Part shown: positions 18,016-26,526 of the stretch, piece by piece | Position numbering within the stretch: the first letter of the stretch is position 1 | Layout: each line of letters begins with the position of its first letter | From: JAKAGZ01 sp964412105 | GTDB lineage: Bacteria > Bacteroidota > Ignavibacteria > Ignavibacteriales > Ignavibacteriaceae | Assembly: GCA_964412105.1 (NCBI GenBank) | Contig: CAYPNM010000020.1 | Coordinates: 1-56,770 of the forward strand | DNA: 56,770 nucleotides | Direction: 5' to 3' | Notes under the pieces: generated by a model | What the model was told of the DNA's origin: nothing | Database searches by the model: none | What the model saw: only the letters and a program-made list of their open reading frames with translations | Program-made: the position numbers and the translations under genes

Positions 18016-20469
18016 TTAATCATCCGGCGGCCGATCAAGATTAAATTTAAGAACAAACGTGCTTCCATTGTTAGGAATGCTCTTTAATTCTATAGATCCT
18101 TCCAGCAAATCAACAAAATTCTTAACCAGAGCTAATCCAATACCTGTCCCTTCATACTTTCTATCCCAGCCTTCACTAACCTGCCTGAATGGCTCAAATA
18201 TAACTTCATAATAATCCTCTGAAATCCCTATCCCCGTATCCTTTACTTCAATCACTGCTTTATCCGGTTCTTTTCTTGCAATAATTGTTACAGACCCCTT
18301 TTCGGTGTACTTTAATGCATTACTCAATAAATTTGTTACAATAGACATAAACATCCCCTCATCAACACAAGCCTCGAGTTTTTTCTCATCAGTTTGCAGC
18401 GATAAAGATAAATTCTTTTCCATTGCCACGGGCTTGAACAATGCAATTTGCTCATTCAAAATCTTTAGTAAATCCTGTTTCCTAAAATTGACCTTGCGTT
18501 TCTTTGCTTCGATTATTGAAATATCGAGAATATTATTCAAAGTCTCATTTAGCCTCTTACCACTGTTTTTTATTACATTTGCCATTTCTATAAAACGCGG
18601 TTCTTCTAATTCACCGGCAAGAAATTCAGCATAACCTAAAATCCCAATTAGCGGCGTTCTGAGTTCGTGGCTCATATTAGAAAGAAAAATATTTTTTAGG
18701 CGATTCATCTCTTCGGCGCTTTCTTTGGCTTTTACTAATTCCTCCTGCTCACGTTTTCTTTCAGTTATGTCTTCCTTGACTGCAATAAAACTTATTATAT
18801 CTCCTTCCTCATTAATCAATGGTGAAATTTGGGCAAACTCCCAGTATAATTTACCATCTTTTCTTTTATTTTGAAGTTCGCCTTTCCATTCTTTACCTTC
18901 TGAAATTGTTTTCCACAGAGCTTCATAATATTCTTTATCCTGATTGCCTGATTTAAGTATTCTGGGATTTTTGCCAATAACTTCTTCTTTTGTGTATCCC
19001 GTCACCTCACAAAATTTTTTATTTACATATTCAATATCACCTCCCGGATTCGTTATTACAACGGAGGCAGGACTCTGTTCAACAGCCAAAGTTAGCTTCT
19101 TGTAGCCTTCCTCTGCCCTCTTTTTGTCAGTAATATCGACAATGTAGCCCCTGATTTTCTGCAGTTCACCCGAACCACTGAAAACCCCAGCCATCATAAG
19201 GATTGCACTTATTCTTTTTTGGTCCGGCAATATAAATTCAACTTCATAATTACTTACTCTTTTATTTTTTTTTATTGTTTCAATTAATTCTTTCCTGGAT
19301 AACGGGTTTTTATAGTAATCTGAGACATTAATTTTATCCAGCTGATTTTTATCAGGAATTCCAAATAATTCAAGAAAGGTTTTATTGCAATCGATTAATT
19401 TCCCCTCTGGTGTAGTCACATAATCGGCAGAAATATCATTTTCAAAATAATCTTGCAACTCATCTCTACTTTTTCTTAATTCTTCCTCAACACTCTTTCT
19501 ATCAGTTATATCTCTGATTGTCCCTACCATTCTTACAGGCTTATTTTCACTATTAAAAGTGAGTTTGCCCATCCCATGGACCCATCTTTCTTCGCCATCA
19601 TTCTTACGAATAATTTTATATTCTTTATCAAATTTATTGCCCTTCCCCACTACCTCATTCAGAAAATAATCGTTCATAATTCCCTTCCAATCAGGGTGAA
19701 GCAAAGAAACCCATCCTTCAATTGATTTGACAAAGTTTCCATCAATTCCCAAAATAGAATCCATTATTTCCGAGCTTTTCCATAAACCGGTGGTCATATC
19801 TAAATCATAAGTTCCGAGTCTGGCAATTAATTGAATTTCTTTTAGGAAGTCTTCACTTTCTTTCATGGTTTGTTCACTTTTGAAGATAATTTCCTCTGCC
19901 TCTTCCGTTGTCTGTTTATATGATAAAATCTTGCCTATTAAAACAGTCGCAAGAGGAAACACAATTATTACAGATATTCCTATACGCTGGACAACCGAGA
20001 TTGCATCTGAAAATGGAAGTGAAAACATGCAAAGAAGCATAACGATGTGAACTACAATACCAAAAAATAGAAGTTGAATGGTAGTAATTTTTTTATTTAT
20101 AAACTTTCTGTATTCGTAATAAATTATTCCAATTAAAACAGAGAAAATTATTACAAGTCCCCCAGGTATTATACCTATCCCTCCCTGGAAGGATCTGAAT
20201 ATAAGAGCCATAACACCAGCAATAATTCCGGATATCGGTCCAAAAAATAACGCCGAAAGGCTTAATACAACTGATCTACCATCAAAAATAAGACCCGTCT
20301 TTAAAACTAATGGATACAACATCCCCACTATGGCAACGGTACCAAACAACAATCCTTGAATTATTGCCCCCATTACGGTCTTACGTGGAAATCGTTTATC
20401 CATAAATCCGGAAACAATACTTAAAGCAACAAGGAGAGAGATATTATAAATTAATTGTATGGCGATCAT
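18016..20469 (-). CDS. Sensor histidine kinase with 5TMR-LYT-like membrane region and PAS repeats
   Basis: An 817-residue membrane kinase. Residues 1-190 contain 5-6 hydrophobic segments with LYPLVLKTGLIFDGRSVVLSL and FFGPISGIIAGVMALIFR, the pattern of 5TMR-LYT receptors (LytS/YhcK type). Three PAS/PAC units follow (about 205-325, 335-450 and 455-575), each closing with a DITDRK/ITERK-type linker. The kinase core has MSHELRTP with phospho-acceptor His 601, an N-box NLLSNALKYTEKG, DTGIGI and the GTGIGLALVK G-box near the C-terminus. No receiver domain is attached and no response regulator gene adjoins it, so it is an orphan kinase. It converges on kgd across 53 bases. The signal is unknown. 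Confidence 0.9.
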   Translation of the reverse strand: MIAIQLIYNISLLVALSIVSGFMDKRFPRKTVMGAIIQGLLFGTVAIVGMLYPLVLKTGLIFDGRSVVLSLSALFFGPISGIIAGVMALIFRSFQGGIGIIPGGLVIIFSVLIGIIYYEYRKFINKKITTIQLLFFGIVVHIVMLLCMFSLPFSDAISVVQRIGISVIIVFPLATVLIGKILSYKQTTEEAEEIIFKSEQTMKESEDFLKEIQLIARLGTYDLDMTTGLWKSSEIMDSILGIDGNFVKSIEGWVSLLHPDWKGIMNDYFLNEVVGKGNKFDKEYKIIRKNDGEERWVHGMGKLTFNSENKPVRMVGTIRDITDRKSVEEELRKSRDELQDYFENDISADYVTTPEGKLIDCNKTFLELFGIPDKNQLDKINVSDYYKNPLSRKELIETIKKNKRVSNYEVEFILPDQKRISAILMMAGVFSGSGELQKIRGYIVDITDKKRAEEGYKKLTLAVEQSPASVVITNPGGDIEYVNKKFCEVTGYTKEEVIGKNPRILKSGNQDKEYYEALWKTISEGKEWKGELQNKRKDGKLYWEFAQISPLINEEGDIISFIAVKEDITERKREQEELVKAKESAEEMNRLKNIFLSNMSHELRTPLIGILGYAEFLAGELEEPRFIEMANVIKNSGKRLNETLNNILDISIIEAKKRKVNFRKQDLLKILNEQIALFKPVAMEKNLSLSLQTDEKKLEACVDEGMFMSIVTNLLSNALKYTEKGSVTIIARKEPDKAVIEVKDTGIGISEDYYEVIFEPFRQVSEGWDRKYEGTGIGLALVKNFVDLLEGSIELKSIPNNGSTFVLKFNLDRPPDD

Positions 20470-21495
20470 AAATAAATTTGTAATTTTTGCTTAAGCTACC
20501 CTGGAAATGGTTTAATTTAAGTTTTAAAAAGTACACAAAATATAACTTTATATTAATAACTATAATTACTAAGTAAAATATACACGAAATATTAACTCTG
20601 CAAATAATCCATATTACTTATTTACCATACCATACTTTCCCATAATTTAACCGTCAAGTAAATCAAGAGTGAGGATATTTCCCATTTATCTATCCCAAAA
20701 ATAATTTTCTAATAACTTAGCAGATTTTGTTGAAATAACAAACCAATAAGTTCTTGATTCCTTTATTTTAAAATCATACAAATTCCTTATAAAGTTTAAT
20801 AAATTTATATGAATTTCTAATTATTCATCAAGGGAAGATAGTCAGCTATGTGTTGGCACCCTTATTTGAAAAGTAGAATAGTACCAGATATTTTGGCTAA
20901 ATTAAAATAAGCCTGAAACGATAACACAAGTTGCCAAATGATTGACCATAGTTATCTTCTATTCCTCCCCTGATCAGCTTTCTGGCGGCTTTGCAATAAT
21001 AATAGAGTTCCATTTATACCTGCTTACGATGGCGAAAGTCCTAAACCTTCATTCATCTGAAAATATAAAAGCAACTTATTTGAAGTCAGCCAATTTGGCA
21101 GACTCTTCTACTCCCTTTATACATTATGTATTCATAGAATACACATAGTATCTACATACTACCAAATTAGCAACAAAGTTTATTCTAATTTGACAAAATT
21201 GACATACCAAACAGAGGTCTTTTGATATTTCAGAATTACTGAATAACAGTCAAAATAGTTGAGTTATTCAGTAGAAGGAACAGGTAACATTGCCAGGAAT
21301 CGGGAAACTGTTTGTAAAGAGTACATAAGGATTATAAAAAACTCTGCGGCGATAATTCTGTTTTTTGTGCTAAGTTGAAATTAGAAAACTACCAGAAGAT
21401 ATGAAAAGTTGATTATAATGATCTAAATATTGATATTTACCCATTAGAAGAATGAATAAAGGATTTCTTTCTGCGAAAGCTTTAAGATTGTAAAT
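20470..21495. other. Long intergenic region between sensor kinase and tRNA-Gly
   Basis: About 1 kb of AT-rich sequence without a convincing gene. One 68-codon open stretch at 20942-21148 lacks a ribosome binding site and resembles nothing I know. No tandem repeats, tRNA or obvious hairpin terminator was seen. The 5' part must hold the sensor-kinase promoter (minus strand) and the 3' part the tRNA-Gly promoter. It could also be decayed sequence associated with the putative island next door. Confidence 0.5.
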
Positions 21496-21568
21496 GCGAG
21501 CGTAACTCAGTTGGTAGAGTGTCAGCTTCCCAAGCTGGATGTCGCGGGTTCGATCCCCGTCGCTCGCT
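21496..21568 (+). tRNA. tRNA-Gly (anticodon CCC)
   Basis: A 73-base cloverleaf. The acceptor stem GCGAGCG pairs perfectly with CGCTCGC, the T-arm contains GGTTCGATCCC, and the anticodon stem TCAGC/GCTGG encloses loop TTCCCAA, giving anticodon CCC (reads GGG). The discriminator is T as expected for bacterial tRNA-Gly, and CCA is not encoded. The 3' half, from the anticodon loop onward, is repeated in decayed form at 26035-26078, so this copy may be the reconstituted left end of an integration event. Confidence 0.95.
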
Positions 21569-21570
21569 CA
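21527..21570 (+). repeat. Left copy of tRNA-Gly 3'-half direct repeat (attL candidate)
   Basis: This 44-base segment runs from the anticodon loop (TTCCCAAGCTG) to just past the tRNA end (CTCGCTCA). It matches 33 of 44 positions at 26035-26078 in the same orientation. Both ends match perfectly (11 and 8 bases) and the mismatches lie in the middle. This is the arrangement left when an element integrates into a tRNA 3' end, but a partial tandem duplication would look similar. Confidence 0.6.
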
Positions 21571-21592
21571 TTACCTTAAAATAAGAAAAATA

Positions 21593-22999
21593 CTAGCTGC
21601 CAAAACCTTTTTTTTCCATTTCCCCCCAGGCCTTTTTCCCAAAAATATAAGCGATCATTGCTTTTACCCGCCAGTATGTATTTAGTTGGCGGTATCCTAA
21701 ATTTTCAATAAAACCTGTAAATACTAAAATCAATAATTCCTTTACCCTTGGGTATTTTCTAAAGGACAATTCTTCAAGTATTACGGACATCGTGGATAAT
21801 ATTGTCCCATATAATATAGCGGCACTCAGGAAAGCAATTACAAATTTGAAAACCACAATATTAAGTATTATTGAAATAATGAATACAATATAGCCTGCAA
21901 ATTCAACAATGGGACCAATTGTTTCGAATAAAACATAATATGGAAATGCAAATAATCCCATTACCCCATACCTGAAATTAAAAAACATCCCCTTATATCG
22001 AAGCACATTTTCAACCGTACCTTTCTGCCATCTTTCTCTCTGACTCTTTAATACTTTATAAGTCTCCGGTGTTTCAGTCCAGCAGACCGGATCCGAGATG
22101 AACCTGATTCTTGTTTTAGGATCTTCCTTTCTTAATTGTTTATGCATCTTAAGGACCAATTCCATATCCTCTCCAAGCGAGCCGGCTTTGTATCCTCCTA
22201 CTTTTATCAAAGCTTTTCTTTTAAAACATCCAAATGCTCCTGAAATTATCGTTGTTCCATTAATTACATCCCAACCAGTGCGGCCGAATAAAAATGCTCT
22301 GAGGTATTCAACAACCTGCAATCTAGCAAACCAAGATTTAGAAAGTCCGATCTTTTCAATAAATCCCTTATTTACCGTGCAGCCGTTTGCAATTCGGATA
22401 GTGCCGCCTACGGCTACTACGTTTTTATCTTGCAGGAAAGGACGTGTAATCTTTAGTAAGCAATCACGCTCAAGTATTGAATCTGCATCAATAATAGTTA
22501 TTAATGGATGTTTCGCAATATTTATCCCGGCATTTTGTGCATCAGCTTTTCCGCCGTTTTCCTTATCAATTAAAACCATATTTGGATATTTGCTGCTTAG
22601 GTACACTCCATTAATTTTTTTGCATTTTATAAAATAGTAAGGGATAGAGAAAACTTTTTTAAAACCGAAATTTTCTACAATTAAATCAAGAGTATTATCT
22701 GTAGAACCATCATTTATAACGATTAATTGATATTCAGGATATTGAAGTGAAAGCAGTGACTTAATACTCTGGATTATTCCGGTCGATTCATTAAATGCAG
22801 GAATTATTAAAGATACCGGGATATGGTTTCCAATCCTGAATATTTTTTCAAAATCTATATGTTCAAATGATTTCTTATATGATGTAATTCTGAACAAAGC
22901 TAATATATTCAAGAAGATATAAATTGCAGCGATTATCAAAAAATATATTAAGACAGACTCATTAAATAAGATAATAAAATATTTTAATCCCTCAGTCAT
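21593..22999 (-). CDS. Processive GT2 polysaccharide synthase (PgaC/BcsA/HAS-like)
   Basis: A 468-residue inner-membrane glycosyltransferase. One N-terminal helix precedes the GT-A domain, and four or five helices follow it. Motifs: PVSLIIPAFNES, VINDGSTDNT, KENGGKADAQNAG, TIIDADSILE (DxD), GEDMELVLKM (catalytic ED) and QRERWQKG (the QxxRW motif of processive synthases). This set is shared by poly-N-acetylglucosamine, hyaluronan and cellulose synthases. It is the last gene of a four-gene operon and overlaps the HEAT gene by 4 bases. Together with a YaiO-like outer-membrane barrel it looks like the synthase half of an exopolysaccharide export system. No deacetylase or PilZ domain is present. 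Polymer identity unknown. Confidence 0.88.
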   Translation of the reverse strand: MTEGLKYFIILFNESVLIYFLIIAAIYIFLNILALFRITSYKKSFEHIDFEKIFRIGNHIPVSLIIPAFNESTGIIQSIKSLLSLQYPEYQLIVINDGSTDNTLDLIVENFGFKKVFSIPYYFIKCKKINGVYLSSKYPNMVLIDKENGGKADAQNAGINIAKHPLITIIDADSILERDCLLKITRPFLQDKNVVAVGGTIRIANGCTVNKGFIEKIGLSKSWFARLQVVEYLRAFLFGRTGWDVINGTTIISGAFGCFKRKALIKVGGYKAGSLGEDMELVLKMHKQLRKEDPKTRIRFISDPVCWTETPETYKVLKSQRERWQKGTVENVLRYKGMFFNFRYGVMGLFAFPYYVLFETIGPIVEFAGYIVFIISIILNIVVFKFVIAFLSAAILYGTILSTMSVILEELSFRKYPRVKELLILVFTGFIENLGYRQLNTYWRVKAMIAYIFGKKAWGEMEKKGFGS

Positions 23000-24063
23000 A
23001 CCTCTTTAATTCCCCTTTCACTTATAATCATTCTGGCGATTGCTGCTTCCAGGTTCTCACTGCCGCTTTCTGCCATAGAAAATAATCTAGCTTTGGACTT
23101 ATCTGAATAATCATACATACAATTTGCTGCGGCCAACTGGACATTCCATTCATTATTATTAATTAATTCATATAATATTTCATCAAGGTTTTTAGCTCCA
23201 AGCTTGGTTAAAGCTTTAATGGCTCCTATCTTAATATCCAGAGAATCGTGTTGAAGATAAATTTTTAATGCATTGGCAGCCTTAAAATACTCAACCTCCT
23301 CAAAATATTTTATTGATTCACTAATAAATTCATCATCCCTGATTTTGCTGAAATATTCCAATACAGCAGGAGCTGCTTCCTGGTATTTAAACATCCTGAA
23401 AATTATAACAAAGTTGATTTTATTATTTAGTGATTCTCTCCAGAATCTATCAGCTAATAGTTTGCATACTGTAGGTTCAAACTCCAGAAATATTGAAATT
23501 ATTATTGCCCTGTTTAAGAAAGAAAATTTATCCGCGACTCTTAAAATTTCAAATGCTGCCTCCTGATAATTAACTCTGGCCAGGTAAGCAGCACAATTTT
23601 CAAATACAAGATTATCATTTGTATCAAGCTTCTTCAAAACTAGTTCTTTACCTTCGACATTTTTTGCCATCCCAAGAAAATATGAAGATCTTTTGATATT
23701 GTTCTTTGAATCACTGTCTAATTCCCCAATAAGTTTTACGGCTATTGGAGTATCATTGATTAATGCGGCTATTTTATTAAAGTCGCTGCCCCTGAGGTTT
23801 TGTATATAAACCTTTAAAAACATTAAGAACAGATCTATAGTAGGTCCTGATATTAAATTGTAAAAAGAGTCAGCTGTCATCTTATCCTCAAGATATTCAT
23901 TTAACAGCTTCTCCCACTTTAACGTATATTTTTGCCTTCTTTTAATAACGGACTCAGTCCTGAGTCGGTTAAATATAATAATCAAAACAAGACCAGCTAT
24001 TACAGCTAGGAAGTAAAAACATATATAAATGACATAATTATAAAAGTCAGAATTTGTATACAA
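22996..24063 (-). CDS. Membrane-anchored HEAT-repeat protein
   Basis: A 355-residue protein with one N-terminal membrane helix (YVIYICFYFLAVIAGLVLIIIFNRL), a basic linker and then about eight short helical pairs of HEAT/armadillo type. Examples are NCAAYLARVNYQEAAFEILR, KYFEEVEYFKAANALKIYLQHDSLDIKIGAIKALTKLGA and NVQLAAANCMYDYSDKSKARLF. The repeats would lie on the cytoplasmic side if the helix is a simple anchor. HEAT repeats mediate protein contacts and no catalytic residue is seen. Translation is coupled on both sides (17-base overlap with the YaiO-like gene, 4 bases with GT2), so the protein is probably an obligatory accessory of the synthase, for instance a scaffold. That role is inferred. 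Confidence 0.75.
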   Translation of the reverse strand: MYTNSDFYNYVIYICFYFLAVIAGLVLIIIFNRLRTESVIKRRQKYTLKWEKLLNEYLEDKMTADSFYNLISGPTIDLFLMFLKVYIQNLRGSDFNKIAALINDTPIAVKLIGELDSDSKNNIKRSSYFLGMAKNVEGKELVLKKLDTNDNLVFENCAAYLARVNYQEAAFEILRVADKFSFLNRAIIISIFLEFEPTVCKLLADRFWRESLNNKINFVIIFRMFKYQEAAPAVLEYFSKIRDDEFISESIKYFEEVEYFKAANALKIYLQHDSLDIKIGAIKALTKLGAKNLDEILYELINNNEWNVQLAAANCMYDYSDKSKARLFSMAESGSENLEAAIARMIISERGIKEV

Positions 24064-25249
24064 TCCCAGCTCCGATTCTTCGCTGTGTATAATTATTGAT
24101 TCTGTCTGTGTAGGCGAGATTTAAATTAATTGCTGTACTGCTGGATATCCAGACATTTGAATTCATAAATATAGAATAAGTATCTACTAAAAAAGAAAAA
24201 AGTGTATTCGGACTGTCCCATAATTCACTGCCTTTTGAATACCCCAGAGTACCATTGAAATTATTTCTGTACCAGTTTAATTTTACTAAATGAGAATGAG
24301 ATTTTTGATCGGTATTCCCTATAATTCCGTAAATATATTGATAGGAAAGAGTGACATCTGGAAGTATGTATTTTTCTAATCCTGCCGATAAAATGGAAAC
24401 GTTAAAATCTGAAGTGAACAAATAACTGAATGAACCGAGCAGTGAGAATCCTTCAGGAAGATATGGCTGCATTGTAATGTCAATTCTTTCTTTAGGCAAA
24501 AAATCAGGTTTCGGAGAAAATCCGGCATTAATGTACCACGCAACCTTTTGAGGTAACGTGAAATAAGTGGATAATGATAGCATTTCATTATTTTTGTCAA
24601 ATCTTTTAAAGTTTTGATACCCACCAACAATGGCAACTCCATTGTCAAATTTATACGATGTCCCTAGAGTAATATCCTGCCAGTTAGAATTATTATTAAT
24701 AAATTCCGTCCCATAATATAGACTCACTTCCCACTGCATTAATTTCCGAACATATTGTTCAGGGATCTCCATGTCAGTATTTTCAGCTCTAATTATTTTG
24801 TAATATCTCCTTGCGGTTGTATATTCTTTATCATCTACTGAAGTCAAAAACATTTTTAATAATATATCTTTTCTGGCCGGATTTACATTATACAGTTTTT
24901 CTAGTTCGCTGATTGCCTTTTTATTATTTTTTGAGGCAAAATAAACATTAGCCAAAATTTGATAAGCATCTTCATACTTTGGTGCCCGTCGTATTACTTC
25001 ACTTAATTCATTTTCGGCTTTTTCATAATCTCCTGACAAAAAGTATGTTTTCCCAAGATTCAATCTTATATCAACATCCTCAGGATGTTGATTAAGCATC
25101 TGCTTATAAATAGTTATTGCACCGTTAAAATCTTTTGCTTTTATAAGAGAATCAGCTTTTACATTTTGCGAAGAGATATTCTGTCCTAAAAGGATGGCAG
25201 ACAGTGATAAGACCAGAATAAAAGATAAAATAATATTTATTTTATTCAT
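24047..25249 (-). CDS. YaiO-like TPR plus outer-membrane beta-barrel protein
   Basis: A 400-residue exported protein. Residues 1-27 form a signal peptide (cleavage near ILLGQ). Residues about 30-165 hold three to four TPRs (DFNGAITIYKQMLNQHPED, LGKTYFLSGDYEKAENELSEVI, ILANVYFASKNNKKAISEL). Residues 170-400 are alternating strands beginning WEVSLYYGTEFINNNSNWQD and ending RIGAGIVYKF, the YaiO-family barrel. This is a compact analogue of the TPR-barrel exporters BcsC and PgaA, which carry polysaccharide across the periplasm and outer membrane. It overlaps the response-regulator gene by 8 bases and the HEAT gene by 17. Export of the neighbouring GT2 product is the natural inference. Confidence 0.83.
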   Translation of the reverse strand: MNKINIILSFILVLSLSAILLGQNISSQNVKADSLIKAKDFNGAITIYKQMLNQHPEDVDIRLNLGKTYFLSGDYEKAENELSEVIRRAPKYEDAYQILANVYFASKNNKKAISELEKLYNVNPARKDILLKMFLTSVDDKEYTTARRYYKIIRAENTDMEIPEQYVRKLMQWEVSLYYGTEFINNNSNWQDITLGTSYKFDNGVAIVGGYQNFKRFDKNNEMLSLSTYFTLPQKVAWYINAGFSPKPDFLPKERIDITMQPYLPEGFSLLGSFSYLFTSDFNVSILSAGLEKYILPDVTLSYQYIYGIIGNTDQKSHSHLVKLNWYRNNFNGTLGYSKGSELWDSPNTLFSFLVDTYSIFMNSNVWISSSTAINLNLAYTDRINNYTQRRIGAGIVYKF

Positions 25250-25607
25250 TTAATGCTTTTTTAACTCTGAGAAGTAATTCAGTTGTAGAAAATGGTTTTC
25301 TAATGTAATCCGCAGCACCATTTTTAAATCCCCGCACTACAGATTCTTCCTGGCTGTTTCCTGTCAATATAATGACTGGAACATCTGATATAACGGAATT
25401 TGATTTTACCTCTTTAAGAATCGTCATTCCATCCTTAATAGGCATCATAATATCAGTTATAAGTAGTGAAGCCTTTTCTTCTATAACTGCCTCCACAACT
25501 CCTTCACCGTTTTTAAAGTATTTTACTTTGTATCCCGAATTTTGCAATTTATGTATGACTATCTTTGCAATAGCAGCTACGTCTTCAGCAAGTATAATTG
25601 TTTTCAT
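25242..25607 (-). CDS. Stand-alone response-regulator receiver domain
   Basis: A 121-residue receiver with nothing attached. The acidic pair is near the N-terminus (AED, Asp 9), the phospho-acceptor is Asp 52 in LLITDIMMP, the switch Thr is in VIILTGNSQ, and the conserved Lys is in YIRKPF. With no DNA-binding or enzymatic output it must act by protein contact, in CheY/SpoIIAA-like fashion. It is the first gene of the RR/YaiO/HEAT/GT2 operon (8-base overlap with the next gene), so an obvious hypothesis is phosphorylation-dependent control of the HEAT-synthase complex. The nearest kinase (18016-20469) lies across the tRNA-Gly on the same strand but is not adjacent. Confidence 0.9.
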   Translation of the reverse strand: MKTIILAEDVAAIAKIVIHKLQNSGYKVKYFKNGEGVVEAVIEEKASLLITDIMMPIKDGMTILKEVKSNSVISDVPVIILTGNSQEESVVRGFKNGAADYIRKPFSTTELLLRVKKALNE

Positions 25608-26034
25608 AAAAAACTAATATTTCACAAAAATTTTATGTGTTAATATTGCGATTTTGCTATATATATACAATCTATCCTCAGTTTTATATCATACTTAAAA
25701 TATTTGATACAATGCTGAAGAGACATCCGAATTTGCAATAGTGATGAGTTGTATTAGATGACGTATGGGTCACTATATGTCTAAAACATCAATTTATTTG
25801 TTACAATTCACGCAGTAATATTCACTTAATATTAACACACACATTTGATCTTTTAATGATTCGTCCGTATACAGTGTAATCGGAGTATTTACATCTGTTT
25901 TTTAATAGATGCCAACTAATATGAGAAAGGTATTAATATGCTTCTGTCACTGTTATGGTTTACAATTATATGCTACTAATTGCACATCTATAAGCAATTT
26001 ATTTAATAATATTGATTTAAGTATGAAATTTCTA
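25608..26034. other. Intergenic region upstream of the RR operon
   Basis: About 430 AT-rich bases with no credible gene. It should hold the promoter of the minus-strand RR/YaiO/HEAT/GT2 operon. If the island model is right, this is the internal right flank of the element. I see no integrase fragment, hairpin terminator or repeated motif in it. Confidence 0.5.
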
Positions 26035-26078
26035 TTCCCAAGCTGAATGTCATCAATTTGAATCTCGTCTCTCGCTCA
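26035..26078 (+). pseudogene. Decayed 3' half of tRNA-Gly (attR candidate)
   Basis: This segment starts TTCCCAAGCTG (exactly the tRNA-Gly anticodon loop and 3' stem) and ends TCTCGCTCA, matching the acceptor 3' strand and following bases. Aligned without gaps to 21527-21570 it agrees at 33 of 44 positions. The T-arm is ruined (the GGGTTCGATCCCC equivalent reads CAATTTGAATCTC), so it cannot fold. No 5' half precedes it. It lies 120 bases upstream of tRNA-Val. Weak similarity (ATTACC, AATAA) continues a few bases further downstream in both copies. Confidence 0.75.
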
Positions 26079-26198
26079 AGATTACCCAGAATAAAATCAA
26101 ATGATTCCGAAACAAATTATTCCAAAAAAGCTTTGAAATTTGGTAAAAAAGTCAAATATTTAAACTCCAAAATTTGAAAATAATAATTGAAAATTTCC

Positions 26199-26273
26199 GG
26201 GCGCTTAGCTCAGCTGGTTTAGAGCATCTGCCTTACAAGCAGAGGGTCCGCGGTTCGAATCCGTGAGCGCCCA
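26199..26273 (+). tRNA. tRNA-Val (anticodon TAC)
   Basis: A 75-base cloverleaf. The acceptor GGGCGCT pairs with AGCGCCC with discriminator A, the D-arm contains TAGCTCAGCTGG, the anticodon stem TCTGC/GCAGA encloses loop CTTACAA (anticodon TAC, reads GTA), and the T-arm contains GGTTCGAATCC. CCA is not encoded. A hairpin terminator follows at 26281-26311. Confidence 0.96.
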
Positions 26274-26280
26274 CAGCTTA

Positions 26281-26311
26281 AATTCCTCAATTCATCGTGA
26301 GTTGAGGAATT
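26281..26311 (+). terminator. Hairpin terminator after tRNA-Val
   Basis: A perfect 10-base inverted repeat, AATTCCTCAA and TTGAGGAATT, separated by 11 bases and followed by CTTATTC. It begins 8 bases after the tRNA 3' end. The T-run is weak, but position and stem perfection support termination or 3'-end processing. Confidence 0.6.
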
Positions 26312-26526
26312 CTTATTCAAAATTATCCTAATATTCCAGTCATTTTAAAAATTCTAATATCAAGTTAATCCATACGATCACTAAAAACCTGGAACCTTCT
26401 TTTAACCGGATTGACTTTTGAGAAATAGTAGTCTATCTTAATAAAGCCTTACCTGCTTTCCTTATATTATCGGCTAAAAAAAGAAGTTACTGATCTTTAT
26501 TAATAATATACCCTTTGGGTTTTGTA

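Noticed and set aside
20942..21148. 68-codon open stretch on the plus strand
   Set aside because: No ribosome binding site, no family resemblance, composition like translated AT-rich noncoding DNA.
22098..22637. 179-codon open frame antisense to the GT2 synthase
   Set aside because: The minus-strand gene has every GT2 motif in order; this frame is its shadow.
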